The notes beneath the pieces are model-generated. The model made no database searches, had not been told where the DNA came from, and worked only from the letters and a program-made list of their open reading frames with translations. Shown in pieces: positions 17,444-26,094 of a DNA stretch of 50,095 bases. A program made the translations under genes and the position numbers. The number at the start of each line of letters is the position of its first letter. Position 1 is the stretch's first letter. The stretch comes from Arenicellales bacterium. GTDB taxonomy: Bacteria; Pseudomonadota; Gammaproteobacteria; BMS3Bbin11. Location: NCBI GenBank assembly GCA_029287915.1, contig JARFQE010000095.1, positions 1-50,095 on the forward strand, in the 5' to 3' direction.

Positions 17444-17875
17444 ATGTTTATTAACGCCAGGGAACTTAATAACGGACAACACATCGAATCAGATGTCTGC
17501 ATCATCGGCGCCGGAGCAGCAAATATCACCATCGCCCGAGAGTATATAGGTACTTCTGCAAACGTAGTATTGCTTGAATCCGGTGGGCTTGAATTCGACA
17601 AGAAAACACAGTCATTGTATGACGTAAAGAATATTGGCCTCCCATCCTTCGGTTTAAATGTCAATCGCCTGCGCTATTTTGGTGGCACCACCCGGATGAC
17701 GGATAATCCAAAAACCGGCGTCGTAGATGAAAATTGTAAGCTCAACTATGTCTCCAATCTGTACATCGCGGGCAGCTCGCTGTTTCCTACCATCGGATAT
17801 GCGAATCCGACCCTGACAATTGTCACGCTGGCATTGCGTCTGGCAGATCACACACGGAGCCTAGTTAAAGGATAG
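17444..17875 (+). pseudogene. GMC oxidoreductase remnant with large in-frame internal deletion
   Basis: 143 residues made of the two ends of a GMC-family flavin oxidoreductase (normally about 500-560 residues). Residues 1-82 are the FAD-binding N-terminus: SDVCIIGAGAANITIAREY, VVLLESGGLEFD and NRLRYFGGTT. Residues 82-143 are the C-terminal end: TRMTDNPKTGVVDENCKL, NLYIAGSSLFPTIGYANPTL and TIVTLALRLADH. The substrate-binding domain and catalytic His are missing. In intact relatives both the N-terminal YFGGTT and the C-terminal GTTRM segments occur, so the join at GGCACCACC (17684-17692) looks like recombination between short identical stretches. The frame is kept, so a short protein can still be made, but oxidoreductase activity is not expected. 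Confidence 0.85.
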
Positions 17876-17880
17876 CCTTC

Positions 17881-18315
17881 ATGACTTCGCAGACTCATTT
17901 AAAAACTAGTAGAGCATTTCTCAAAGCCGGAATACTGATAGGTGGCGCGGCGCTGGTCGGAACTGGAATTAAATTCGCTGCAAACCCCGATACACAAACT
18001 ATTGCCAGGCTGCTGACCAGCCACCTGGCGTACCCTGAACTGGCAATACAACTCGGTGGAAGCATTTTAAAAAATGACACTCAACTGGCGACACTTACTC
18101 TTGATCAGATGACAAATATCGTTCTCAACGACGCCGGCTTTAACAGAGAAAAGGTCACCTATTTTTCTCTGCTCAATAATTTTGACGCCTATCGCAGAAC
18201 GGTGCATGAAGACTTTGCCATCGAGAACATTCTGCATGTTGATGGCTGGGTGCTATCTGCAACAGAGGCCCATCTATGCGCTTTATTATATCTGTATAAA
18301 AACAGCAGCGCCTGA
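17881..18315 (+). CDS. Small protein with Tat-like N-terminus, possible GMC oxidoreductase partner
   Basis: 144 residues, no firm family assignment. The N-terminus TSRAFLKAGILIGGAALVGTG resembles a twin-arginine signal, with TSRAFLK in place of the consensus S/T-RRxFLK (only one Arg), followed by a hydrophobic stretch. The remainder is helical and ends HVDGWVLSATEAHLCALLYL. Its position right after a GMC oxidoreductase gene and its small exported form recall gluconate-2-dehydrogenase subunit 3-like partners of such enzymes, but that is inference from context. A ribosome binding site (AAAGGA) precedes ATG 17881, 5 bp after the GMC remnant's stop. Confidence 0.65.
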   Translation: MTSQTHLKTSRAFLKAGILIGGAALVGTGIKFAANPDTQTIARLLTSHLAYPELAIQLGGSILKNDTQLATLTLDQMTNIVLNDAGFNREKVTYFSLLNNFDAYRRTVHEDFAIENILHVDGWVLSATEAHLCALLYLYKNSSA

Positions 18316-18338
18316 TCCTGAAATATTGAATTGAACCA

Positions 18339-19055
18339 ATGAATGTCGTTGAGCAGGAATTTGATGCACTTGCCGCTGAATATGAAAACAACCGCCTGGC
18401 CAGCTGGTATCAGGCGCATGCCGATGAAATGCTGCAGCATTGTATAACGATTGAAGAGGGTGACATTCTTGATATCGGTTGCGGGACAGGGCATTTCCTG
18501 CGTGAATACATGAAGGGCAAGCCTGGCTTGAAGGCCGTTGGTGTGGATGTCTCCTCTTCTATGATCGTGGAAGCGAGCAGAAAAGCGCAAGAAGCAGGCC
18601 TTGAAAACCTGAAATTCATCCATGCTGACTGGGAAAGCATGAGTCTTGCACCGTTATCGGGTTATAATTTCAATATTATTTTCTGCGCCAATGCCTTTCA
18701 TTATTTCACTGATCCTCAGGCTGCCAGTGACAAGCTCTACAAACTACTGAGCGATGGGGGCATGCTTTATGTGTTAGAACGCAATAAAGCCCGATCGCTA
18801 TTAACACTATTCTGGGGATTTTTGCATAGCACTTTCATCAAAGATCAGGTGGTGTTTTATAAAAACTCGGAGCTGATTAACTTCTTCGAGAAGTCAGGAT
18901 TTACAGGTGTCAGAATTATCCGTTCTATTAAGAAATACTTCTGGAAAAATAAAATTTTTACCAGCATCGTTTTGCTTGAGGGGAAAAAATCTGATGCAGC
19001 CGGAAATGACTCAATCACAACAGGAACTATAACAGGAAAACAGGGCAGCAAATGA
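18339..19055 (+). CDS. Class I SAM-dependent methyltransferase
   Basis: 238 residues. The N-terminus FDALAAEYENNRLASWYQAH is followed by the SAM-binding motif I, ILDIGCGTGHFLREY (about 44-58). Motif II GVDVSSSMIVEASRKA, the IHADWESM acidic post and FNIIFCANAFHYFTDP complete a UbiE/Methyltransf_11-type fold. The C-terminal third (after about 150) is hydrophobic and may position the enzyme at the membrane. It overlaps the epimerase gene by ATGA (19052-19055), showing translational coupling, and lies in a run of six genes for a small-molecule or glycoconjugate pathway. The methyl acceptor is unknown. Confidence 0.88.
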   Translation: MNVVEQEFDALAAEYENNRLASWYQAHADEMLQHCITIEEGDILDIGCGTGHFLREYMKGKPGLKAVGVDVSSSMIVEASRKAQEAGLENLKFIHADWESMSLAPLSGYNFNIIFCANAFHYFTDPQAASDKLYKLLSDGGMLYVLERNKARSLLTLFWGFLHSTFIKDQVVFYKNSELINFFEKSGFTGVRIIRSIKKYFWKNKIFTSIVLLEGKKSDAAGNDSITTGTITGKQGSK

Positions 19056-20119
19056 TCAACCTCAGTTTACTTGAAGAAAGACAGTCACTCACGGTGCCTG
19101 ATGAGTACAAAGATCTGATCGGTAAAAAATTACTTGTCACCGGCGCAGCAGGTTTTATTGGGGGAGCGTTATTCAAGCGCCTGGTGGAATATAATCTCGA
19201 TGTTGTAGGCACCGTTCTGTACGATGAAGAAGCGGCCACCCTGCACGATAAGGGCTACACGGTGCAGGTACTGGATCTTGCCAGTGACGCATCATGGGAT
19301 GACCTGCTGAAAGATATCGATATTGTATTCAATATCGCAGCCCTTTTTCAGGAGGTGGAAAATACCGAGGCCATGTATCACAAAGTCAACGTCGATGGAA
19401 CATTGAAGCTGGTCAAAACAGCTGAAAAGGTCGGCGTAAAGCGCTTTGTTCATTGCAGTACGGTTGGGGTCCATGGTCACGTCAAAGAGATCCCCTGCAC
19501 CGAAAAAACCCCTTACAACCCGATGGATGAATACCATCGTACCAAGCTGGAAGGGGAACTTGCCGTGCTGGATTTTGCACGCACACTGGGTGACGACGGC
19601 ATGATCGTCACGGTTAATCGTCCTGCCATGGTCTACGGCCCAGGTGACATCCGCATGATGAAGATCTTCAAGGCCATTCATTCCGGTAAATTTATGATGA
19701 TTGGATCAGGCGAGGTACTGGCCCATCTTGGCTATATCGACGATCAGGTCGACTCGCTTATCCTGAACGGGGTGAGACCCCGTGACCAGGTGCATTTAGA
19801 GGCCTTTAACATTGCCTCCGCCAAACCGATCACGCTGAATGAACTGGCGAAGTTTATAGCGGATGCCGCAGGTGTAAAACTCTCGAAGATCAAGATACCG
19901 GTGGCACCGGTCTGGTTTGCCGGACTGGTCTGTGAAATCATCTGTCGTCCATTGAATATAAAGCCCCCTATCTTCCGCCGTCGCGTCGGTTTCTTCACGC
20001 ATAACCGTGCGTTTGATATCAGCAAGGCAAATGAGCTGCTCGACTATCACCCGAAAATGCCTGATCAGCAAGGTATTAAGATCACGCTTGACTGGTACAA
20101 AGAAAAAGGCCTGCTCTGA
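19052..20119 (+). CDS. NAD(P)-dependent epimerase/dehydratase (extended SDR)
   Basis: 355 residues of the extended short-chain dehydrogenase/reductase family. The Rossmann motif KLLVTGAAGFIGGALFKRLV lies at about 26-45. The catalytic pair is YHRTK (YxxxK) with HCSTVGVHG as the upstream Ser/Thr strand. RPAMVYGPGDIRMMK is the usual substrate-side block. Relatives are nucleotide-sugar epimerases and 3beta-HSD-like or dihydroflavonol-reductase-like enzymes; the exact reaction is not deducible. The N-terminal 25 residues (INLSLLEERQSLTVPDEY) are an extension not usual in the core family. Coupled to the methyltransferase upstream (4-base overlap) and separated by 1 base from the amidotransferase gene downstream. 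Confidence 0.88.
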   Translation: MINLSLLEERQSLTVPDEYKDLIGKKLLVTGAAGFIGGALFKRLVEYNLDVVGTVLYDEEAATLHDKGYTVQVLDLASDASWDDLLKDIDIVFNIAALFQEVENTEAMYHKVNVDGTLKLVKTAEKVGVKRFVHCSTVGVHGHVKEIPCTEKTPYNPMDEYHRTKLEGELAVLDFARTLGDDGMIVTVNRPAMVYGPGDIRMMKIFKAIHSGKFMMIGSGEVLAHLGYIDDQVDSLILNGVRPRDQVHLEAFNIASAKPITLNELAKFIADAAGVKLSKIKIPVAPVWFAGLVCEIICRPLNIKPPIFRRRVGFFTHNRAFDISKANELLDYHPKMPDQQGIKITLDWYKEKGLL

Positions 20120-20120
20120 T

Positions 20121-22037
20121 ATGTGCGGAATTGCCGGCATCATGGGCTCGCAACGTACCGATGCCATCAAAAAAATGACAGACATCATGATCCATCGCGG
20201 TCCCGATGACTCCGGCTATTTTCATGATGACGAGATTGCACTGGGGCAGCGACGTTTGTCTATTATCGACCTCAATTCGGGCCGTCAACCTATATCCAAT
20301 GAAGATAACACACTGCAGCTGGTCTGCAATGGTGAGATATACAATAGTCCTGAGTTAAGAAAAGAACTTAAATCGAGGGGCCACCAGTTTAAGACCGAAA
20401 CCGATGTTGAGGTCATTCTGCATTTATATGAGGAACACGGTGATGACTGCGTAAAATTTCTGCGTGGAATGTTTGCTTTTGCAATCTGGGATTCTCGCAA
20501 CAGAAGATTATACATGGCAAGAGATCACCTCGGACAAAAGCCTCTTTTCTTCTGTCGACACGATGGTGCCTTTGCCTTTGCCTCCGAGGCGAAAAGCATT
20601 CTTGCCTCAGAAATAGTGAAACCCGAGATTGACCTTGAAGGACTCTGGCATTATCTCTCACTGCGATTCATGCCTGATGACCACTCGATGTTCAAGTTTG
20701 TGCAAAAACTACCGGCAGCACATTACCTGGTCTATGAAAACAGCCAGATTACTATCAATCATTACTGGGATGTTGATTTCAAAAACAAATTACATGCCAG
20801 TGAGGACGAACTCACCGATCAGCTTGATGAGCTGCTGCTGGAAACGGTTAAGGGCCATCTACTCAGTGATGTACGGGTTGGTGCATTCTTAAGTGGAGGC
20901 ATAGATTCAGGTACCGTTGCTTCGATGATGGCCGTTCTCGGTGAAACCAACCTGCCGAATTTCTCTATAGGGACAAAAGAAAAGGAATTTGACGAGCTTC
21001 CGTTTGCCCGCCTGGTGTCAGAAAACTATGGCATGGAAGCACATGAAAAAATCATCGAGCCAGATCTCATTCATACCATCCCGTCGATGATTTATCACAT
21101 GGATGAGCCGGCCGACCCTTTTGGTTTTGGTGTTTATCTTGTTTCCGAGATGGCCTCTGAACATGTAAAAGTTGTACTCGGCGGTGACGGTGGTGATGAA
21201 AACTTTGCCGGTTATGATCGTTATTCCGGCCAGCGCCTGGTCGATTACTACTGCCTGCTGCCGCAATGGTTCCGCCAGGGTATCGTTAAGAAGGTCACCG
21301 ACCGCATCCCTGAATCATTTGGTTACAAGAGTCTTGCCCAGAAGGCGGCCTGGGTCAACGAGATGTCTCTGTTCTCCGGCGGTGATCGTTATGCACAAAG
21401 CCTTGGCGTATTACGTTTTACTCACGAGTCCAAGCGCAAGCTGTTTACAGCATCGGCCATTAATGAACTCGGTGATCCATCTTCGTCTGAAAAGATACTC
21501 AAGTACTTCAACGCTGACAATGCTGATCATGTGGTAGATAAAATGCTCTATACCGACCTGATGACACGCATTCCCGATCATTTACTAACAATAGGTGACC
21601 GCATGACAATGGCGCATTCGCTGGAGAGTCGCGCGCCTCTGATCGACTATAAAGTCGTTGAGTTTGCAGCAACACTGCCTGCCAATATAAAACTAAAAGG
21701 TAACAACCTTAAGTATATCCTGCGCCAGGTTGCCAAACGTTACCTGCCACCTGAAGTAACCCGTCTAAAAAAACAGGGTTTCCGCTTCCCTCTGGGCATC
21801 TGGTTCCGTACTGACCTTAAAGAATTCCTGCTCAGGCTTTTTGAACAATCGCGCTTTGTTGAACTGGGGTTATTTGAAAAAAGCTACATCGATAATTTGC
21901 TCGAGGAGCATATATCAGGCAAGGTAGATCACAATTACCGAATTTGGGTACTGTTAAATCTCGAGTACTGGTATCGCATGTATTTTGAAGGTGAGACAGT
22001 GGAATCAATGAAAGCTTTTTCTGATCAGTTAGCCTGA
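20121..22037 (+). CDS. asnB: Asparagine synthase (glutamine-hydrolysing)-type amidotransferase
   Basis: 638 residues from ATG 20121. The protein begins MCGIAGIMG, so Met removal exposes the nucleophilic Cys of a class II glutamine amidotransferase. The second domain (from about 240) is the ATP-pyrophosphatase synthetase with the PP-loop GAFLSGGIDSGTVASMMAVL. The C-terminus (NYRIWVLLNLEYWYRMYFEG) is like that of AsnB relatives in exopolysaccharide or exosortase loci and secondary-metabolite clusters. Such enzymes form amides on substrates other than aspartate. The setting among a methyltransferase, epimerase, oxidoreductase remnant and acyltransferase makes a pathway-specific amidation likelier than housekeeping asparagine synthesis. 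An in-frame upstream start (20007) would overlap the epimerase and is rejected. The symbol reflects family only. Confidence 0.9.
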   Translation: MCGIAGIMGSQRTDAIKKMTDIMIHRGPDDSGYFHDDEIALGQRRLSIIDLNSGRQPISNEDNTLQLVCNGEIYNSPELRKELKSRGHQFKTETDVEVILHLYEEHGDDCVKFLRGMFAFAIWDSRNRRLYMARDHLGQKPLFFCRHDGAFAFASEAKSILASEIVKPEIDLEGLWHYLSLRFMPDDHSMFKFVQKLPAAHYLVYENSQITINHYWDVDFKNKLHASEDELTDQLDELLLETVKGHLLSDVRVGAFLSGGIDSGTVASMMAVLGETNLPNFSIGTKEKEFDELPFARLVSENYGMEAHEKIIEPDLIHTIPSMIYHMDEPADPFGFGVYLVSEMASEHVKVVLGGDGGDENFAGYDRYSGQRLVDYYCLLPQWFRQGIVKKVTDRIPESFGYKSLAQKAAWVNEMSLFSGGDRYAQSLGVLRFTHESKRKLFTASAINELGDPSSSEKILKYFNADNADHVVDKMLYTDLMTRIPDHLLTIGDRMTMAHSLESRAPLIDYKVVEFAATLPANIKLKGNNLKYILRQVAKRYLPPEVTRLKKQGFRFPLGIWFRTDLKEFLLRLFEQSRFVELGLFEKSYIDNLLEEHISGKVDHNYRIWVLLNLEYWYRMYFEGETVESMKAFSDQLA

Positions 22038-22050
22038 ACCATCTCGTATA

Positions 22051-22794
22051 ATGACAACAAGGATTAACAAAACGCACAAGGTACTATCCGAAAAAGGTTC
22101 TGCGCTGGCAAAGTATAAGCATGTTATCGTTGGTGATGATTCCTGGTTTTATCTGATTTATTTTGAGCTTTGTACATTACTGGGCAAGTTTCCCGGCGCC
22201 CTGGGAATACTGCTTAGGAAAATCTTCTGGCCGCGACTGTTCGGCTCCTGTGGCAACGGTGTAATGTTTGCTGACAACATTGTGTTACGCCAGCCTAAAA
22301 AAATTCATCTGGGAAACAACGTCATCATTAGTGAATTCTGTGTACTGGATGCACGACATGATGATGAGGACAAGGTCATAAAGCTGGATGACGATGTCAT
22401 GTTATCCACAAACGTCATGATTTCATGCAAGAATGGTTGTATCGAAATTGGCAAAAGAACCGGACTGAGTGCACAAACCATCATCCATGCCACCAATGAC
22501 TGCCCGGTCAGCATCGGTGATGATGTCATCATCGGCCCGCAGAGCTATATTTCGGCGGGAGGCAACTACCATTTTGATCGCCTGGACATACCGATAAGGG
22601 ATCAGGGAATCAATCCGGATGGCGGCATAAAGCTGGAACAGAACATCTGGCTTGGCGCCAGGGTAACAGTGCTGGGTGGCGTACATATGGAGAGCGGAAG
22701 CATTGCAGCAGCCGGAGCCGTGGTTAATAAATCAGTTTCGGCAAATGCAATCTGTGCCGGCATCCCGGCGAAGGTAATAAAGACAAGAGGATAG
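22051..22794 (+). CDS. Hexapeptide-repeat acyltransferase
   Basis: 247 residues. The C-terminal two thirds are left-handed beta-helix hexapeptide repeats: KIHLGNNVIISEFCVLDAR, CIEIGKRTGLSAQTIIHATN, PVSIGDDVIIGPQSYISAGG and NIWLGARVTVLGGVHMESGS. The end, AGAVVNKSVSANAICAGIPA, is typical of maltose/serine/sugar O-acetyltransferases. The N-terminal 60 residues are helical with a hydrophobic segment (LLGKFPGALGILLRKIFW), possibly membrane-associated. It is last in the plus-strand biosynthetic operon, 13 bp after the amidotransferase. It probably acetylates or acylates the pathway product; the acceptor is unknown. No clear terminator follows. Confidence 0.87.
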   Translation: MTTRINKTHKVLSEKGSALAKYKHVIVGDDSWFYLIYFELCTLLGKFPGALGILLRKIFWPRLFGSCGNGVMFADNIVLRQPKKIHLGNNVIISEFCVLDARHDDEDKVIKLDDDVMLSTNVMISCKNGCIEIGKRTGLSAQTIIHATNDCPVSIGDDVIIGPQSYISAGGNYHFDRLDIPIRDQGINPDGGIKLEQNIWLGARVTVLGGVHMESGSIAAAGAVVNKSVSANAICAGIPAKVIKTRG

Positions 22795-22830
22795 TCGCAG
22801 GAGTTTTTATTCTTCGAATGCCAACAGTGC

Positions 22831-23628
22831 TTACTTTTTCAATGCACGCTGAATTGCGTCAAACCACTTTTCTGCCATTTTCTCTTCGCCTCGGGCATTG
22901 GGATGCACCTTGTCATAAAGATCAGTTTCGCCATCAAAGCCGTCATACTGATCAACCAGAATGACCGGCGAGTCGGCGGTTCCCAGTGTCTTCGAAAGCC
23001 TTGCTATAGACTCATTCAATGAAACAACAGACTTTGTATCCTGCGCTGTACGGGTGGTTGGAATAAGCCTGGCCAACAGTATAATCACTCTGGGATTGTC
23101 TTCTCTTAACAGGGAAACAATACTCTCCAGTTCCTTGCTGGTTGTCTGATTGTCCTGCTGCATAAATGCGTCATTGGTACCAAGATGAATCAGTGCAATG
23201 TCAACATCATACTCCGTCAACCAGTCCTGCAGACGCCCCGATCCGGAACCATTATCATAGTTCCTTCCCCTGATAATTTCATCGGCGCTCCAGGCGAAAT
23301 GCCCTTCATGATCACGATCAAACTTGTGTCCCTTGTAGTCATAATGGGGTGGTGTCCCCTTGTTATACTGGCTAAACTGATTGTCCATAGAGCCGACAAA
23401 GTCGAAATTTATACCCGCATCGATCAATTTCTTCCACAGCGGATAGCGAAAACTTGCGCGGTTACTTTCAGCCTGGGTTATTGAATCGCCAAGGGTAAGG
23501 ATTTCTATCACTTCATCGCTGTTCTCATCAGCAACCAGGCACTGGTTCCAGGCCAGCATGCAGGCAGTCATTATGCTGAAAATAGAAACTCGTGATATCT
23601 TTGAACAAGACCTCATAAAGACAAACAT
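22831..23628 (-). CDS. Secreted SGNH/GDSL-type esterase
   Basis: 265 residues with an N-terminal hydrophobic signal region (about 12-32). Motifs of the SGNH hydrolase family occur in order: block I LTLGDSITQAESN with catalytic Ser at about 49, a block with GHFAWSADEI, block III IHLGTNDAF and block V YDKVHPNARGEEKMAE with the catalytic Asp and His. Enzymes of this family deacetylate or de-esterify carbohydrates and lipids. It is probably periplasmic or exported. It lies 43 bp downstream of the subtilase gene on the same strand and tail-to-tail with the acyltransferase, which hints that it could remove acyl groups from a related product (inference). Confidence 0.85.
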   Translation of the reverse strand: MFVFMRSCSKISRVSIFSIMTACMLAWNQCLVADENSDEVIEILTLGDSITQAESNRASFRYPLWKKLIDAGINFDFVGSMDNQFSQYNKGTPPHYDYKGHKFDRDHEGHFAWSADEIIRGRNYDNGSGSGRLQDWLTEYDVDIALIHLGTNDAFMQQDNQTTSKELESIVSLLREDNPRVIILLARLIPTTRTAQDTKSVVSLNESIARLSKTLGTADSPVILVDQYDGFDGETDLYDKVHPNARGEEKMAEKWFDAIQRALKK

Positions 23629-23671
23629 CAGTGAATTAAAGATACTCGGTATCAGTTTCTCATCACCACAA

Positions 23672-25864
23672 TTAGAATCTCATACCAACAGTGGTAAACA
23701 CTGACAGGCCTTCGCCATTATAACTGGCACCTTCCGGAGTATCGCGGTATGCGACTGAAGTGCCAAGTTGGGTACGATGATTCAGGTTCATTCGGTAAAA
23801 GGCTTCTAAATCGATTTCCCTGCCTTGCGGAGACAGAGATACCCGTGTCTTGCTAGTACTGACATTGCGAAAACTGTCGAGTGACTGTGGCACGATCAGA
23901 TCAGCATCACCGCTACTGACATGCAGTGGACTGGAGATGGCAAAACCTGCTCGATCATTATAGCGGAACAGGTTGCTGCCGATAAGCCCTGTGCCCCATG
24001 ACTGGCTGCTGAGACCTGAGAACCCCTGCAGGAATGAGCCCTGCTGTTCCTTGACTCCAGTATAACCCTGGGTAAAACTTGCAAACAGGGAGAACTTGTC
24101 AAACACCTCGTATTTACCAGTAACACCGATTGCCGTTGTGTTGGCGTGAGCAACACTAAATGCCCCACCGGAGGCACCGCCTAACAGGCTGCCATCCTCA
24201 TAGAGATTACTCAAACGCAACGACAGGCTGCTTTTTTCAGTTGGGAAATAACTGCCCTGAAGCATCGCAGAATCGCTGCTCAGACCATGTTCCAGTCCAT
24301 CATCGAGATGATTTGCACCAACACGCAAAGCAACTTTTTTCGTTGGCTGATACGCCACGCTCATGCTATCTGCGATACTGCCAAATCCCAGGTACTGTGA
24401 ACCATATGAACTGGCCCAGATAAAGTTTTCACTTAACGAAAGATTGCCAACGTTATCAAAGCCGCTCGATGGTGCATAGTTGTGTTGCATATTGAATGAC
24501 AAACTATTGTTAAAGTTGCCTGCTACCTTCAGTGACAGATCCTCATCGCGCAATTCGTCATGTTCTTCCAGGAAAGGGTCTGAATCTTTGAGAAAGACAT
24601 AATCTGTTTGATTGGCTGTACGCGTATGCAGTGACATTGAGAGATTTTCTGACATCTCCACATCCACAGCGCGAGTCTGGCGATCAAACATATTCATTAC
24701 ATCAAAAAGTTTTGGCGCCTCGTTCTGTACATTCAGTACCTGGTTCAAATTCATGATATATGGACGATCATAACTATCAAAAACCAGTGCGTTCTCCAGC
24801 TCTTCTTTTGCCTTTTTATTTTTGTTCCAGAAGTAAGCGACACCACCACCTACTGCGAGCGCGGCCAGGCCGACACCAAGAGCTCCTGCCGATGAGCTTG
24901 ATGAATCAAGATCACCCTGTGCAGAAAGAGCATTACCAACATTGAGCAGGCCGTGACCGGAGATCGCATCCACACCGGGAGCATCAATATCGGTGGCGCT
25001 ATTCAACAGGATTTCAACTACCTGCGCGCTTGAAAGAGAGGGATTCTGTGACAGCACGAGGGCGGCCGCACCGGCAACATGAGTAGAAGCTATAGATGAA
25101 CCCGTCCAGCTGACAAATGCGTCGTCACTACTATTGCCCGGCGCAGTGATACCAACGCCCGGTGCAGCAAGATAGACATTCGCCGCAGCACCCGCCTTAT
25201 TCGACAAATCAGCGATAGTTCCCGTGTTAGGATTATACGCACCTACAATAATACCGCGGCCATTGAACTGATTATAAACAGATGGTGGTACATCCGGGTT
25301 TGCCTGAAAGTCATTGCCAGCCCTGATAATGACGGCTTTACCCGCATTTATTGCATTAATAATTGAACTATTAAGTGGTTCAGCAAAAATTGTCCCTGCG
25401 GAAAAGTTTATGATACGCACATCACCACGGGATGCGGCGATATTAAATCCTGCTGCGGCACTGGCAGCTCCAGCGAACCTACTTGAATTTGCGACACCTA
25501 TGGGCAACACCTGTGCCTCATATGCAACGCCAACAATTCCTGCATTATTGAAGTTTGCAGCGATAACACCTGCGAGGCTGGTACCATGACCGCCACCACT
25601 ATCTATATCGCCGGTACTTCCGCCTGGCGCAATTCTCCCCTGAAGCTCAAAATGGCTTATGCGTGCTCCAGTGTCGAGAGATGCAACGACTATCCCACTG
25701 CCTGTAGCACTATTCCATGCTGGCAGAACATTTATCGTACCAAGCCCGGTGTTTCTGAGATACTCCTCTGATGCCGGGTCTGGAGTAGCTGCCAGAGACT
25801 GGCCTGAAATACCAATTGTTAGCGCAACAGTTAATACTCGGGAGAGTGTAGATTTTAATTTCAT
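23672..25864 (-). CDS. S8 (subtilisin-like) serine protease with autotransporter-like C-terminal barrel
   Basis: About 730 residues. After a signal peptide (ending SLA-AT, about 26) comes a subtilase domain (about 50-310) with the triad Asp in ASLDTGARISH (D64), His in GGGHGTSLAG (H93) and Ser in TGSSIASTHVAG (S257). The oxyanion Asn is in RAGNDF. At about 320-345 a Ser run and a hydrophobic Gly/Ala-rich stretch end in FWNKNKK. The last 270 residues are alternating amphipathic strands ending VFTTVGMRF, with an aromatic C-terminus, as in outer-membrane barrels; SPLHVSSGDADLIVPQSLD matches barrels of S8 autotransporters. ATG 25864 is preferred because GGGAT lies upstream; an ATG 12 nt earlier is possible. 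Probably displayed on or released from the cell surface. Confidence 0.86.
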   Translation of the reverse strand: MKLKSTLSRVLTVALTIGISGQSLAATPDPASEEYLRNTGLGTINVLPAWNSATGSGIVVASLDTGARISHFELQGRIAPGGSTGDIDSGGGHGTSLAGVIAANFNNAGIVGVAYEAQVLPIGVANSSRFAGAASAAAGFNIAASRGDVRIINFSAGTIFAEPLNSSIINAINAGKAVIIRAGNDFQANPDVPPSVYNQFNGRGIIVGAYNPNTGTIADLSNKAGAAANVYLAAPGVGITAPGNSSDDAFVSWTGSSIASTHVAGAAALVLSQNPSLSSAQVVEILLNSATDIDAPGVDAISGHGLLNVGNALSAQGDLDSSSSSAGALGVGLAALAVGGGVAYFWNKNKKAKEELENALVFDSYDRPYIMNLNQVLNVQNEAPKLFDVMNMFDRQTRAVDVEMSENLSMSLHTRTANQTDYVFLKDSDPFLEEHDELRDEDLSLKVAGNFNNSLSFNMQHNYAPSSGFDNVGNLSLSENFIWASSYGSQYLGFGSIADSMSVAYQPTKKVALRVGANHLDDGLEHGLSSDSAMLQGSYFPTEKSSLSLRLSNLYEDGSLLGGASGGAFSVAHANTTAIGVTGKYEVFDKFSLFASFTQGYTGVKEQQGSFLQGFSGLSSQSWGTGLIGSNLFRYNDRAGFAISSPLHVSSGDADLIVPQSLDSFRNVSTSKTRVSLSPQGREIDLEAFYRMNLNHRTQLGTSVAYRDTPEGASYNGEGLSVFTTVGMRF

Positions 25865-26094
25865 AACATATCCCATATTAGTTTGTATTATTAAATTATA
25901 TTGTTGTATTAAATTATTATGGAAAAGAAAAAATACTGATCGATTATAGACACAATGTTACTTGAACTCCATAGCTTGCTTTTTGCGGACCGATTCTTTG
26001 CCAGTATAGGCAATAATGAACTGCCACGTTGAGAAAGTATGAAACTTTTCATTACTGCTTGCGCTCTATAGAGAAACAGACTCACTATTCACTG

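Noticed and set aside
20007-20120. N-terminal extension of the amidotransferase frame
   Set aside because: It overlaps the epimerase gene and would block exposure of the catalytic Cys that follows Met at 20121.
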